Origin: Euglena gracilis
Lineage: Eukaryota > Euglenida > Euglenophyceae > Euglenales
Assembly (NCBI GenBank): GCA_039621445.1
Contig: CP154955.1
Span: forward strand, 57,899,698 to 57,963,697
Direction of reading: 5' to 3'
DNA: 64,000 nucleotides
This document shows positions 54,565-64,000 of this stretch, in pieces (positions within the stretch are counted from its first letter, which is position 1; each line of letters opens with the position of its first letter). Under the pieces are notes generated by a model. It did no database searches and was not told where the DNA came from. It worked only from the letters and a program-made list of their open reading frames with translations. Position numbers and translations under genes: made by a program.

Positions 54565-55118
54565 TAGGTGCTCGCGGGTGCAAGGGGTGTGGGGGTACCA
54601 AATGAGGGGGGCCAAGGAAAGGTTGGGGGACCCATTGGGGGGGGGAAGGGAGGGTGAGGGTCTTGGAGGGAGTGCTCTCTGTTGCCTCTGCTGTCTCTGT
54701 TGCTGAAGGAGGAGGCAGATCTTCTTTGGGGGGTGGTAATACTTCCTGCTTCTCAAATAGGATGGTGGGGGACCCTGGGGCTGCAAGGGGGGCCCGTGAG
54801 GTAATCAAATTCGGCTGGGGGGGGGCTGTCCTCTGGATGGGGAACCAGACTGGGTACTCTTGGGTTGGGCCCTGGGGGGGCTGTAAGGAGGGGGGGGAGG
54901 GTCTGAAGATTGAGCTGCTGGGGGCAGATGCCACAATGCCCATACAGGGCTGGTAGATGAATCTGGTGGAGACCAGGGAGAACAACAAAAACATGGCTGA
55001 GGGCAACCCGGGCAACTGCCCAAGGTTCTCTGATGTCAGTGGTGGCAGTGGACCTGTGTCCTTCCATATCCTTACTGCTGTTGGGGATTTCTTGGGCCCA
55101 GAACACAATCTGGGACAT
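54542..55118 (-). CDS. Proline-rich open frames, doubtful gene
   Basis: Two overlapping minus-strand frames are open here. One (54542-55108) becomes rich in Pro, Ser and Thr (QPPQGPTQEYPVWF, ATETAEATESTPSK). The other (54753-55118) reads SSKDMEGHRSTATTDIREPW. The plus strand is also partly open. The sequence is not one of the C/G-tract elements except at its lower end, where the element ending at 54564 is entered. I cannot choose a frame; it may be exon sequence with a change of frame at an unseen intron. Confidence 0.2.
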
Positions 55119-57160
55119 GGGGCCCTTTGGGAGGGATGCTACGTTGGTAGGGGGCAGCAGCCAGGTGGGGACCCATGTGCTGGTGGGGACCAGGAACCCG
55201 AGCTGGGCCTACCCGAGCTGGGGGGGGACAAGCAAGGCCACATGGGGCTGGCCTGTGTTGCAGTGGGGGCTGTGGGGGCAGGTTGGAACCAGGAGGGTGC
55301 AGCTTGGGGCCAAGTTTCCCAGTCTAGGAGTTTTCCTTTCTTGCCGGTTCGGTGACCGTGCGCAGAATGGGCTTCCCGGCAGGCCGAGTGGGGGAAAACA
55401 ATCACCCGGCGCTCCGGTAATAATAGGCACACGTGCCCCAAAAATTCCCTTTTTTTTGTGTCTTTCGGTCTTTGAATTCAGCCAGAACCTGGGTTCCGGC
55501 AGCCAACTAATTCAAAAATTGGGGGGGGGGAGGTATTTTGGCCAACTCCTTGGAGGTGCCTTTGAAGCAGTAGGGGGGGGGGGGAGGAAAAGCCTGGTTT
55601 AAAATTAAAAAAGGGTGCGGGGGGGGGTAGCGGAAGAACACCTTCATTTTGTTTCCCAGCGCCGATTGCCTTTCCTTTTTCGAATTTGAATTGTTGCCTT
55701 AGCTGACTTTTTGAATTGTTTGACAATTGTTTTCTTGAACTCAGATTGATATTTTGATTCTTCTTGATTCAGCATACACAATTCTTTGAATGAAAGGGAG
55801 GTTGGGGTAAAGAGGTAGGCCGAGATACCGCCGTTTTGTGATTTTGGGCCAGTTTTTGCCCATTTCGGGCTTGTTCGGGGCCCGAAACCGTAAATTGGCC
55901 ATATCTGGGGCTAGACGAGGAGTTGGGACCCAAACCAGGGGGTCATTTGGAGGTTTACGGGGGGGGGGTTAATCGATTTATGATGGTCCCGAGGCCTGGT
56001 TGTGTGATTTTGGGCCTGTTTTGGGTATTTGGGGACCCGCTGCATTGGTCCGAGGGTGGTTGGGCGAGGGGGGTCGGGAGGCAGGTCGGGACCCAAAATT
56101 TTGATAATTTTTTTTGCTCAAAAATGCTTTTTTTCACTTTAGAACACCTAGAAAAGTGTTTTTGAGCGCAAAAAAAAATCCGATCCAGACCCCCCATGCC
56201 CCCGGCTGCCCGCCCCCCCCCCCCTGGCCGGTGCACTTAGCCATTTTTGGGTCAAAAAAAGTCGAAAAATTTTGAAAAAGATTTTTTTGACCGAAAGCAT
56301 GTTTTTCGACCTCCTGGACCGGGAAAAAGTGTTTCTGGGCTGAAATGAGCGTTTCTCGACCCGCCAGCCCCCTGTTTTGCGCTGGAATCCTATGGACTTT
56401 GGGTCATTTTGGGGTCAAAAAAAGTCGAAAAATCGAAAAAAAATTTCAACCCAAAACGATGTTTTTTTGCCTCCCGGACCCGAAAAAAGTGTTTTTGAGC
56501 CGAAAATGAGCATTTTTCAACCCCCCGGCCCCAGCCCGGGCTGGGCACCGAGCCGCGCTGGGCCGGGGTGGTGTCCCAAAGAGCCCAGCACTCTGGTTGA
56601 TGAGCTCTTATCTCAGTCAGAGCGGCTGGAGGGGGGGTCCGACCCCCCCGCCCCCCCCCCCAGTGATTATACAGTAAACCCCCCCAAATATGACCCCCCT
56701 CAAATATAAAACCCCCCCTGAGGACCTTGAAATCCTGCCCGAATATAAAACCCCCCCTCCGGCACGAAGCACCGAAAGAAAAAACTTTCTGGGGGCAGCC
56801 TCCCCTTGCCGCTCCCCGGCTGGTTGGGGGGGGCGGTCCCTTGGGCTCCCTTGGGTCTTTATAGTGTCTGGGGGTGTCTTCGGCTCGCCTCCTTTGCCCC
56901 CTGCCTTGCTTCCTTCGGCGTGCCTCTTTCTCTCCCTTGCGCCTGCTCGGTTCTCTTGTGGCGCTCGGGGGGGGGGGTGCTCTTTGCGCCATCTCGGTTG
57001 GCTTGGCGCTCTGGGGCTCTGGTGTGGCTGCCCGCCCCTGGGGGGGGGGGCTTTTTTTTTTGCTCGGGGGTCTAACTCCGTTTTTTTTTTGCCCCGTGGG
57101 GTCTGCCTCCGTTTTTTTTGTTTGCCCGGGGGGGGTCTGCCTCCGTTTTTTTTCTCGGGG
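55119..57160. other. No gene supported
   Basis: GC-rich frames to 55.45 kb are unassigned. 55.5-56.7 kb is unique to C/G-tract sequence with CCAAATATGACCCCCC tags near 56.68-56.75 kb. Open frames here are low in complexity. Confidence 0.35.
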
Positions 57161-57640
57161 GGGTCCCCCTGGGGTCTTCTGCCTTGGTGTGGGGGGTCTT
57201 GGGTCTCTGCTCTCTGGGGTCCCCTGGTGGGGGTCCTTGGTCGTTCTCTCTGGGGCCCCCTTGGGGGGGTTCTTGGGTTGGTGGCCTCTGGGCCCCCCCG
57301 GGGGGGGGTCCTGGCTCGGTTGCCTCTGGGGCCCCCTGGGGAGGGTCCTGGCTTAGTGGCCTCTGGTGCCCCCTGGTGGGGGGGGTCCTGGCTCAGTGGC
57401 CCTCCGGGGCCTCTCGGCGGCCCGCTGGGGGCCTTGGCTCTCTGGTGCCCCCTGGGGGGGGGGCAGCTCGGTGCTCCCGGGGGGGGGGGGTTTGGGTGTT
57501 CGGTGCCCCCTGGTGGGGGGGGGGCTGGCTTCGGTTCCCCTGGGGGGGGGGTGGCTCGGTGCCCCCTGAGGGGGGGGCCTAGCTGTCTGGCTCAGTGCCC
57601 CCTTGGGTCTGGCTGCCTGGCTCCCTCGCTCCCTTGGGGG
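57160..57640 (+). repeat. G-rich degenerate minisatellite
   Basis: Irregular units of about 35-50 bp around GGTCCTGGCTCAGTGGCC, TCTGGGGCCCCCTGGGG and TGCCCCCTGGTGGGG. All three plus frames are open for long stretches, which reflects the repeat, not a gene. Confidence 0.75.
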
Positions 57641-57748
57641 GGGGGGTGCCTGGCTGCCCTGGCTCTCTGCCTTCCCTCGCTGATTGGGGGGGTTGGCTGG
57701 GTGGTGGCCCCCTTGGGCCTTTGGCTTGTCTGTGTGGCCTCCACCCCC

Positions 57749-58166
57749 GGAGGTTAGGCAGGGGTGGGGGGGGGGCTGTGGACCCCCCCGGTGAAGTTCA
57801 CCGGTGAACATTCACCGGGGGGGAGGGGGGGGGTACTTTCGGCGGTGAAGTTCACCGGTGAACTTCACCGTTTTGATGGTTGTGGGTAAAATTTTCATGG
57901 GTAAAATTTTGCTCCTTTCCTCTCAAAATGGTCATTTTGAGGTTGATGCTTCATGAAATTTTATCGAAATTTCCGAAAATTTACCCAAAATGCCATTTTT
58001 GGCCATTTTTGGCCAAAAAAGTACTCTCTTGGTGAACTTCACCGGTGAAGTTCACCGATGGGTTAGGCAGAGGGGGGGGGACCCCCCAGTGAACTTTCAA
58101 ACGGTGAACTTCACCATGGGGGGGGGGAGGGGGGTCAAAATGACCAAAGTCTACTGCCTGATCTCC
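57749..58166 (+). mobile_element. 418-bp GGAGRTYAGGCAG MITE, 3-bp target CCC
   Basis: GGAGGTTAGGCAGGGG to CTGCCTGATCTCC with CCC on both sides. Interior has GGTGAAGTTCACCGGTGAA palindromes and an AT-rich middle (CAAAATGGTCATTTTGAGG). Confidence 0.85.
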
Positions 58167-58679
58167 CCCGCCCTCTCCCGGCCGTTGTCTTCCCTTGGCC
58201 GGTTGGGGGGGGTCTGCTCTGCCCCTGGCTGCCCCCCCGCCTCTGGCTTCAGGCCTTGGGCGCCAGCCTCCTCCTGCCTCCACAGTATCAGTGTGATGGA
58301 TAGGGGCAGAGGCATCCGCCAAGGTTGGGTTTTGTTTTTGTATTTTTGGGGGGGTCCCAAAATCGGCCCAAGAATTTTGGGGGGGGTACCCAAAAATCAA
58401 ATTTTTGGGTCTCCATTGACGATGAGAGAAAACCACGGGAAACAATGGTCGACATCCGCAAAGCCACAAAGGGGCTGTCGCTCAGAGTTGTCCTGAACAC
58501 TCCCCGCCTGCTTGAAACGCTTTCTGGCATTTTTTTTTTTCAATAGTCAGACCTTCCCCCACCCAGTTAGTCCAGTTAGTTTAGTTAGTACAATTTTGAA
58601 TCCTGAAATTTTTTGGGACCACAAATCCTTTCAAAATGCCCCAAAATGCAATTTTCTGTTCGAGACATGTACACCCCCG

Positions 58680-59010
58680 GGGCATTATTTTTTTCTCCCG
58701 AAGTCCCGGCCCGAGGGGGGGGGTATTATTTTCCAAAAATTTTCATTCCGTAGGAGCAAAAATAGTGCCAAAACCTCCCTTTGGGTTCATTTTTTGTACT
58801 TTCTGATGAAATTTAGCATTTTTTTGGAGGCCAGATGATCCAGAAAAATCGATTTTTTTCGTACTTCGTTGTCATAGATTGTGATTTTTACCTACATTTC
58901 CAGGTCAAAAATCCGGGCCTGAAACCGGGGGGGGGGAGTATTATTTCGATGGCCGAAGTCGGACCCCGAGGGGGGGGTATTATTTGGTGCGGGGCATTAT
59001 TTGGGGGGAG
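58680..59010. repeat. GGGTATTATTT tag repeats
   Basis: GGGGCATTATTT, GGGGTATTATTTTCC, GGAGTATTATTTCG, GGGTATTATTTGG and GGGGCATTATTTGG all abut G-tracts and CCCGAAGTC..CCGAGG blocks. Same style as the AAATAATAAA element; ends not resolved. Confidence 0.6.
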
Positions 59011-59371
59011 GGTTTAGATCACACCCCCCTGCCCCCCCAATCAGAGGCCACAATTCTGGAGGGCATGATTTTCCCTCCGAAAATAATAATCTGGATTCCA
59101 ACGATCACCCCTCATCAGAATCCACAATTTTTGTTGTGCCATCCCCCCCCCGGTGTATAAACACCGGCCTTGTATAAGCACTGCCCCCCCCCCCCGGTGC
59201 GCTGGCCTGCGTTGGGGGGATTGAGGACGCAGACACCGGCGGTGGTACCCTCTCGCCGCCTTGAGGCTGAGGACGGGTCCCTCGCACCCGATATATTTCA
59301 TTTCTTGTATTTGTACGTTTGATTCACAGCACCCACGTCCCCATCAGAGGTTTTTGAGTTTCATGACCTGG

Positions 59372-59803
59372 GGAGATCAGGCAGTAGGCTTTGGTCATTT
59401 TGACCCCCTCCCCCCCCCTATGGTGAAATTCACCGTTTGAAAGTTCACTGGGGGGTCCCGAACCCCCTCCCCCCCCCTCTGCCTAACCCATCGGTGAACT
59501 TCACCGGTGAAGTTCACGAAGAGAGTACTTTTTTGGCCAAAAATGGCCAAAAATGGCATTTTGGGCAAGTTTTCGGAAATTTCGATAAAATTCCATGAAG
59601 CATCAACCTCAAAATGACCATTTTGAGAGGAAAGGAGCAAAATTTTACCCATGAAAATTTCACCCCCAACCATCAAAACGGTGAAGTTCACCGGTGAACT
59701 TCACTGCCGAAAGCACCCCCCCCCCTCCCCCCCGGTGAATGTTCACCGGTGAACTTCACCGGGGGGGTCCACAGCCCCCCCCCCCCACCCCTGCCTAACC
59801 TCC
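59372..59803 (-). mobile_element. 432-bp GGAGRTYAGGCAG MITE, inverted, 3-bp target TGG
   Basis: GGAGATCAGGCAG to CTGCCTAACCTCC with TGG on both sides (59369-59371, 59804-59806). Inverted relative to 57749-58166 and closely similar over its whole length. Confidence 0.85.
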
Positions 59804-59806
59804 TGG

Positions 59807-60353
59807 GGGGAGGGGGGGGGTGGGGGTGGGGGTGGGTTTGGGTCAACCCCCGGGGGGGGGGGGTTGGGCTGGGGGGTTCGCCTCTATTGTCGTGCAAATC
59901 GGGACAGGGAATCAATGGGGCGCACTGGGTATGGGGGTGCGCAGGAAGGGAACGGTGTGAGAGGAACGGGGACGGCGTGGCATAGGCCAGCGGCATTGGA
60001 TGGTGCCAGCCTGTACACACCGGGAAGGCAGCTGACGGAGGGGGCACCCCGTCCCCGCCTGCAACCAGGAAATAGTTCGGAATGGGCATATACGGAGAAT
60101 GGGTGAACATCGCTGAGGCAGCCACAGCCGCCTGGCTGGCAGCCACCACCGTCGCCTGGGGGGCAGCCACAGCAGCCTGGGAGGCAGCCACAGTCGCCTA
60201 GGGGCAGCGTGCGGCAGCAAATGAGCGAACGTAGACACGGGCTGGGCGCACTCGGCACCTGACGATGGACACACCAAGGTCGAAGCCGCAGCGGAGGGGA
60301 TCTGGGGATCAGCCTCCTGCGACAGCTGGGGAAACACAGAGACGCAGGGACGG
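59807..60353. other. No gene supported; GC-rich frames
   Basis: Several GC-rich frames on both strands, with a short GGCAGCCACAGCCGCCTGG tandem at 60117-60200 that encodes Ala/Pro-rich or Cys/Gly-rich text depending on frame. May be exon or flank of the minus-strand remnant at 60.44 kb. Confidence 0.3.
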
Positions 60354-60439
60354 TTAGGCAAGTGGTGCACGACGTGCAGCAGGACGGGCTGGTGCGATGC
60401 AGCGGCAGCGACTGTCCACAGTGGATCCTGACCTAGTGC

Positions 60440-60890
60440 TGGTGGTGGATCTCGTCTCTGCAGGCTCCGATGTGCCCACTGGGGGGTCCGCTGACTCCCC
60501 TTCCTGGCGGCTTGCCTCCTCGTCCTTCTTGGCGTCCTCGTTGGACCAGGCCCACTCCTCTGGTGGATCCTCCCACTCGGTGTTGTTGATGATCTCCTGC
60601 TCCTGCTTCTTCACCTCCGATGACCGCCACCTCAGCCGGGTTGCGGTGGAGGTAGTCCAGCAGGTCCACCTTGAGCTTCTTGGATTTGGCGTACTCGATC
60701 ATCTGGTGCGAATAGCGATGGAAGAAATTCTTCAACGGCTCCCACGCGTGTCGTTCTTCGAGAGACAGACGGTAGTGGACCAGAAGGTCGCCGACGCTCT
60801 CAAAGACCTCCACAAGTGGCAAGCGGACCAGAAGAACCGGAGCAGGAAGGACCTCGAGGAGTTCGCCAAGGGAGACGTAAATCGGCCATA
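60440..60890 (-). CDS. Coding remnant with a frame change, unknown product
   Basis: From about 60890 downward the minus strand reads LPLVEVFESVGDLLVHYRL, then HAWEPLKNFFHRYSHQMIEY and KKLKVDLLDYLHRNPAE, with strong C/G third positions. After 60616 the protein-like reading switches frame to KKQEQEIINNTEWEDPPEEW and NEDAKKDEEASRQE. The two parts are separated by only a few bases, so this is a frameshift, an assembly slip, or an implausibly tiny intron. The plus strand is also open across the region and ends in DLEEFAKGD before a consensus-like donor GTAAAT at about 60877. I favour minus for the central part. No family recognised. Confidence 0.4.
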
Positions 60891-61329
60891 ATTTGGGCTG
60901 GGCGAGGAGTTGCAGGGAAATCAGAATATTGTCAGATAGCTCTGTGCACTGTTGATTGCTGATTTTTGAACCCCGGTGAAATGGCAGCGTTGGAAGAGGG
61001 GGGGGGCGGGCCAATCCAACCCAATTAGGACCCCTTCGCAGCTGAATAACTCCAGCCTGGCGGGGAGTTGGGCCCAAAACAGCGTGGTCCCAACTTGAAC
61101 TTATCCGACGAGACCGCTCCACGGACGCGGCTGTGCAAGGCAGGCAGCGCACCACCACAGCCAGGGGTTTTTGTGACGAACAAAACTTGACAAGTGGGCC
61201 AGAACAAAACCGGAATGGATTTGTGCGAATGTTCACAGTTCGGCACAAAAACCCCTCACAGTCCCAAGATCGGAGGCAAACATTTCAAAAAAACCTGCCC
61301 CTTGTGAGCTCTGCCAAGGGTTGGCCCAT

Positions 61330-61500
61330 GAACATGCCCCACCAGCAATCAAGGTGATGCAAGTCGGACAGCAACGGGGCCCCTGCCGCATAGACGTCCC
61401 TGAGCTCCAAGAAGTTCACGATGCCTGGTGCCGGCATAGCTGTTGTGGAGGAGAACCTGGGGATCGCTAAGGCCACGTTTGCCACATACTGGACCCCCGC
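61330..61500 (-). CDS. Possible coding exon, unknown
   Basis: The minus strand reads ANVALAIPRFSSTTAMPAPG, then FLELRDVYAAGAPLLSD and HHLDCW, with C/G-biased third positions and no repeat content. No clear splice sites were found at its ends. It lies upstream, in minus-strand terms, of the 60.44-60.89 kb remnant and could belong to the same gene. Function unknown. Confidence 0.25.
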
Positions 61501-61879
61501 TTTAGGCGCGAGCTGTTGGGCTCCGAAACAAGGTGTCGAGAGATCTGGGCTAGCAATTATTTTGATCTGGGATGGGAATCAACGTCGTGTTGAATCCTGA
61601 GGACCTACTGAGGACTGGATGTAAATGGGACACCATCGCCTCATGCTTATGTCACAGTTGAAGTGTGCTCTGCGGATGCCTGAGGGAACCCCTTGGCTGG
61701 CGGGCATGAGTAACCCCCTTCCGAAGCAAATTTCGGTGCTGCTTGAGATGGCCTGAATTTTTTTGGGTCCCCCCCCAGGGGCTCACAAGCCAGTGTCCCC
61801 CCCCTCCCGACACAGTGATGCACGGTCATGGGAGGGTTATGCTTTTAACTGTGCCCCTGCCTCGTGGCAGTTGGGTGGG

Positions 61880-62215
61880 AAACAGGCAATTGCTTAAGCA
61901 CTGTCCCACCCCCCCCCGGGGGGGTGGGTGACTGGTTTTTTCAGAGAGACTGACTGGTTTTTGGGCCCGGACCCCCTCCCCCCCCCCCTGGGGGTCGGCC
62001 AGGGGTGGGCAAAAGTGGCTTGAGTGACCCCGGCGCCGAAGGCGCCGGAAAAAAATTTTAGGCCTAAAATGGCCTAAAGTGACTGGAAAGTGGCCGTTTT
62101 TCTGAGTGGCCGACCCCCCCCCCGGGGGGGGGTAGTGACTGGCTGGTTTTTTGAAAATGAGTGACTGACTGGTTTTTAAAAAAGTGGAGTGACCCCCCCC
62201 CCGGGGGTCGGTAAG
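61880..62215 (-). mobile_element. CAGTCAGTCA-family element, inverted
   Basis: GGGTGACTGGTTTTTTCAGA, GACTGACTGGTTTTTGGGC, CCCCGGCGCCGAAGGCGCCG and AAAATGGCCTAAAGTGACTG are inverted versions of the 27.4-28.3 kb copies. Confidence 0.75.
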
Positions 62216-63840
62216 CAATTGTATGGTGGGAAAGCAAACAGAAAAAATATGTGCTCAGATCTATTGCGCCACATATGGGAACTTGGACAAGGGGGGGCTG
62301 GACCGCCCCCGCCCACCTCGGGAACTGAACAGGGGGGAGGGGGGGTCCCACTTTGACAGCCGCCCATTTTCCTTTGGGAAACCAAAATCGGCCCAAAATC
62401 GACCAATTTTTTTGATTTTGATTTTTTTGATTTGACAATTTTTGGCATTTTTTTGGGTATGTCAAGTGCCACTTTTGGCAACCCCCGTTTTGACCCCCGG
62501 AGCCGATTTCCTTTGGCGGTTGGGGTGGATTGGACACGGGGGGGGGGGGGGCTCGGACCCCTGTTCACTGAACTGCACAGGGGATGGGGGCCTTAACTGG
62601 ATGATTGGGTGATGTCCGTTGTGACCCATGAGGGTGGCGAAAAGGGGGGCCGAAGGCGCCAAAGGGGTTCCCCCATTTTGGGGGTCGAGTTTTTAAATGC
62701 GCTTTTGGGAAGGTCCCAGAAAGCTCTACATGGCCAATTTGGCAAAAGTCCGAAACGGGTCGTTTTTGGAGGTTTTTGGGTCAGATTTTGGCCTTTTTGG
62801 ACCCAAATTGCAATAAGGCATTTAGAGGGTGATTGTATTCAAAAAAGTTTTTTGGGGTCAGATCAACCAGGCTTAACCTAACCAAACCCGAACTCAACCG
62901 GCCAAAAAAGCCAATCGAAAATGAATTCAAAATGACGTCAACCGGATTTCGTGCCCTTGGTGGCACCATTGGAAAGTGAGCCCTCTGTGCCCCAGGGCAC
63001 CTCAAACACATCGAACCACCTTTAGAATGCTTAATTCTAATGTTTCGGGTTGCAAAGATCAAAAAGTTTGCTGACATCTGAGACTTCTCGTCCCAAGTGA
63101 CCTCAAATGCCTCAAAAACATCATTTTTGTAGGGATTGTCGTGGTGCCTTTTCACATGAGATTTTTGCTCCATTTGAGCGATTTCCCTAGATTTGGTTAG
63201 GTTTGGCCATTCCAGAGTGACATGGAGGTGAAATAGAGGTAGAGGGAGCCGAAGAGGTCCATGACATAGAGGTGGAGGCTTTCAACCTCTACCATCCCGC
63301 CCTGACCAGGAGGTTTTCGTTTGCAAAAGTTTTAAAAAGATCACGGCCTGGCTGCAGCATTGAAACCAAGCCTGAAAAGAGAAACCCTCAGTTTAAAGAA
63401 GCCTCCCCCACCCTTCTCTGCTCAGGCTTGCCCCAACTGAGGGGGGTGGTGAAGCCACCACTGCCATGTCCAATCCGATATCTGGCTTTTTGCTTATGGT
63501 TTGGGACGATGCGTGCTCAGTTTTGTCAATTTATGCATCACAGCCAAGTTTGATGTGAGTTGTCAACGTTTGTGGAGCCCTTGAATGGATGGGCACCCCC
63601 TTGTGTGAGTGAGGCTGGTCGATTAATTGTAATTTGGGGTACCGAGCAATTAATACCAATTACCATCCCCCCCCCCATCTTGTCCCCCCGGATGTTGTCC
63701 TGTACCAGGGCAAGGGTCTGCTAAAGGAAATTTTATGACCCCCCCAAGCTTCTCCAACTCCTTGTCCCATACCTGTTGGCCGGGTATGGGACCAGGGGTT
63801 TTCTTAAGCCCTACCAGGTACCAAGTACCCTACCAGGCAA
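62216..63840. other. No gene recognised
   Basis: C/G tracts at 62330 and 62540, AT-rich and unique sequence, a small (AGAGGT) tract at 63.23 kb, and polyC-CATCTTGTCC at 63665. Short open frames (130 codons or fewer) lack domains. Confidence 0.4.
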
Positions 63841-63849
63841 TTCCTAAAG

Positions 63850-64000
63850 CACTGACCGACCCCCCCCCCCGGGGGGGTGGGTGACTGGTTTTTTCAGAGT
63901 GACTGACTGGTTTTTGGCCTGGACCCCCTCCCCCCCCTGGGGGGATCGGCCAGGAGTGGGCAAAAGTGGCTTCAGTGACCCCGGCGCCGAAGGTGCCGGA
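63850..64000 (-). mobile_element. CAGTCAGTCA-family element, cut by the window end
   Basis: Same order of blocks as 61880-62060 (GGGTGACTGGTTTTTTCAGA, then GACTGACTGGTTTTTGGCC, then GGCGCCGAAGGTGCCGG), continuing past base 64000. Confidence 0.75.

Noticed and set aside
56690-57757. 355-codon plus-strand open frame, Gly/Pro/Leu-rich
   Set aside because: All three plus frames are open across a G-rich degenerate minisatellite; the reading is a product of stop-poor G-tract repeats.

Overview
This window is nuclear DNA of a eukaryote. It has tRNA genes with internal pol III boxes, candidate coding exons bounded by GT and by pyrimidine-tract-AG, no operons, and a very high load of inverted repeats, C/G homopolymer tracts and inserted elements. 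The one confidently recognised protein-coding gene is an alveolin (IMC1/articulin-like VPV-repeat protein) on the minus strand at about 34.6-39.1 kb. Alveolins point to an alveolate. An intron-rich, GT-AG, repeat-heavy genome with TTTAGGG/TTAGGG-like interstitial repeats fits a chromerid alga such as Chromera better than a ciliate or an apicomplexan, but the species is an inference.

Layout. 0-4 kb: repeats and an 11-bp VNTR. 4.0-4.9 kb: an inverted-repeat element rich in CGAACCTCC, with a telomere-like tract. 7.1-10.0 kb: an older element split by a 2.52-kb element with 27-bp terminal inverted repeats (TIRs). 10.8-11.1 kb: a BTB/BACK-like exon. 11.7-15.2 kb: C/G-tract elements. 17.8-18.9 kb: unassigned coding-like sequence. 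20.1-21.5 kb: a tRNA-Val/tRNA-Asp pair with a MITE at its 5' end and a three-level transposon nest beside it. 22.7 kb: a BED zinc-finger fragment. 23.8-26.4 kb: one MITE split by 2.2 kb of other DNA. 27-29 kb: tandem and nested repeats. 32.3-32.5 kb: a second copy of the tRNA pair, without the MITE. 34.6-39.1 kb: alveolin. 40-50 kb: several transposable-element families, some nested. 45.8-47.7 kb: a decayed recombinase-like gene joined through a MITE to a decayed LINE. 51.7-52.2 kb: a PHD-like segment and a further exon. 57.7-59.8 kb: two inverted elements. 60.4-61.5 kb: minus-strand coding remnants.

The main discovery is how much of the non-genic sequence resolves into defined mobile elements. 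(1) There is a large superfamily of short elements with C-tract/G-tract ends and a TA target duplication. Each subfamily carries its own short 'tag' sequence repeated in direct and inverted copies; insertion into TA is shown by nested copies whose removal restores the host repeat. (2) There is a MITE family with 8-bp target duplications, with both filled and empty sites visible here. (3) There are at least three families with 3-bp target duplications. Exon boundaries and functions other than alveolin and the tRNAs are read by eye without database support.
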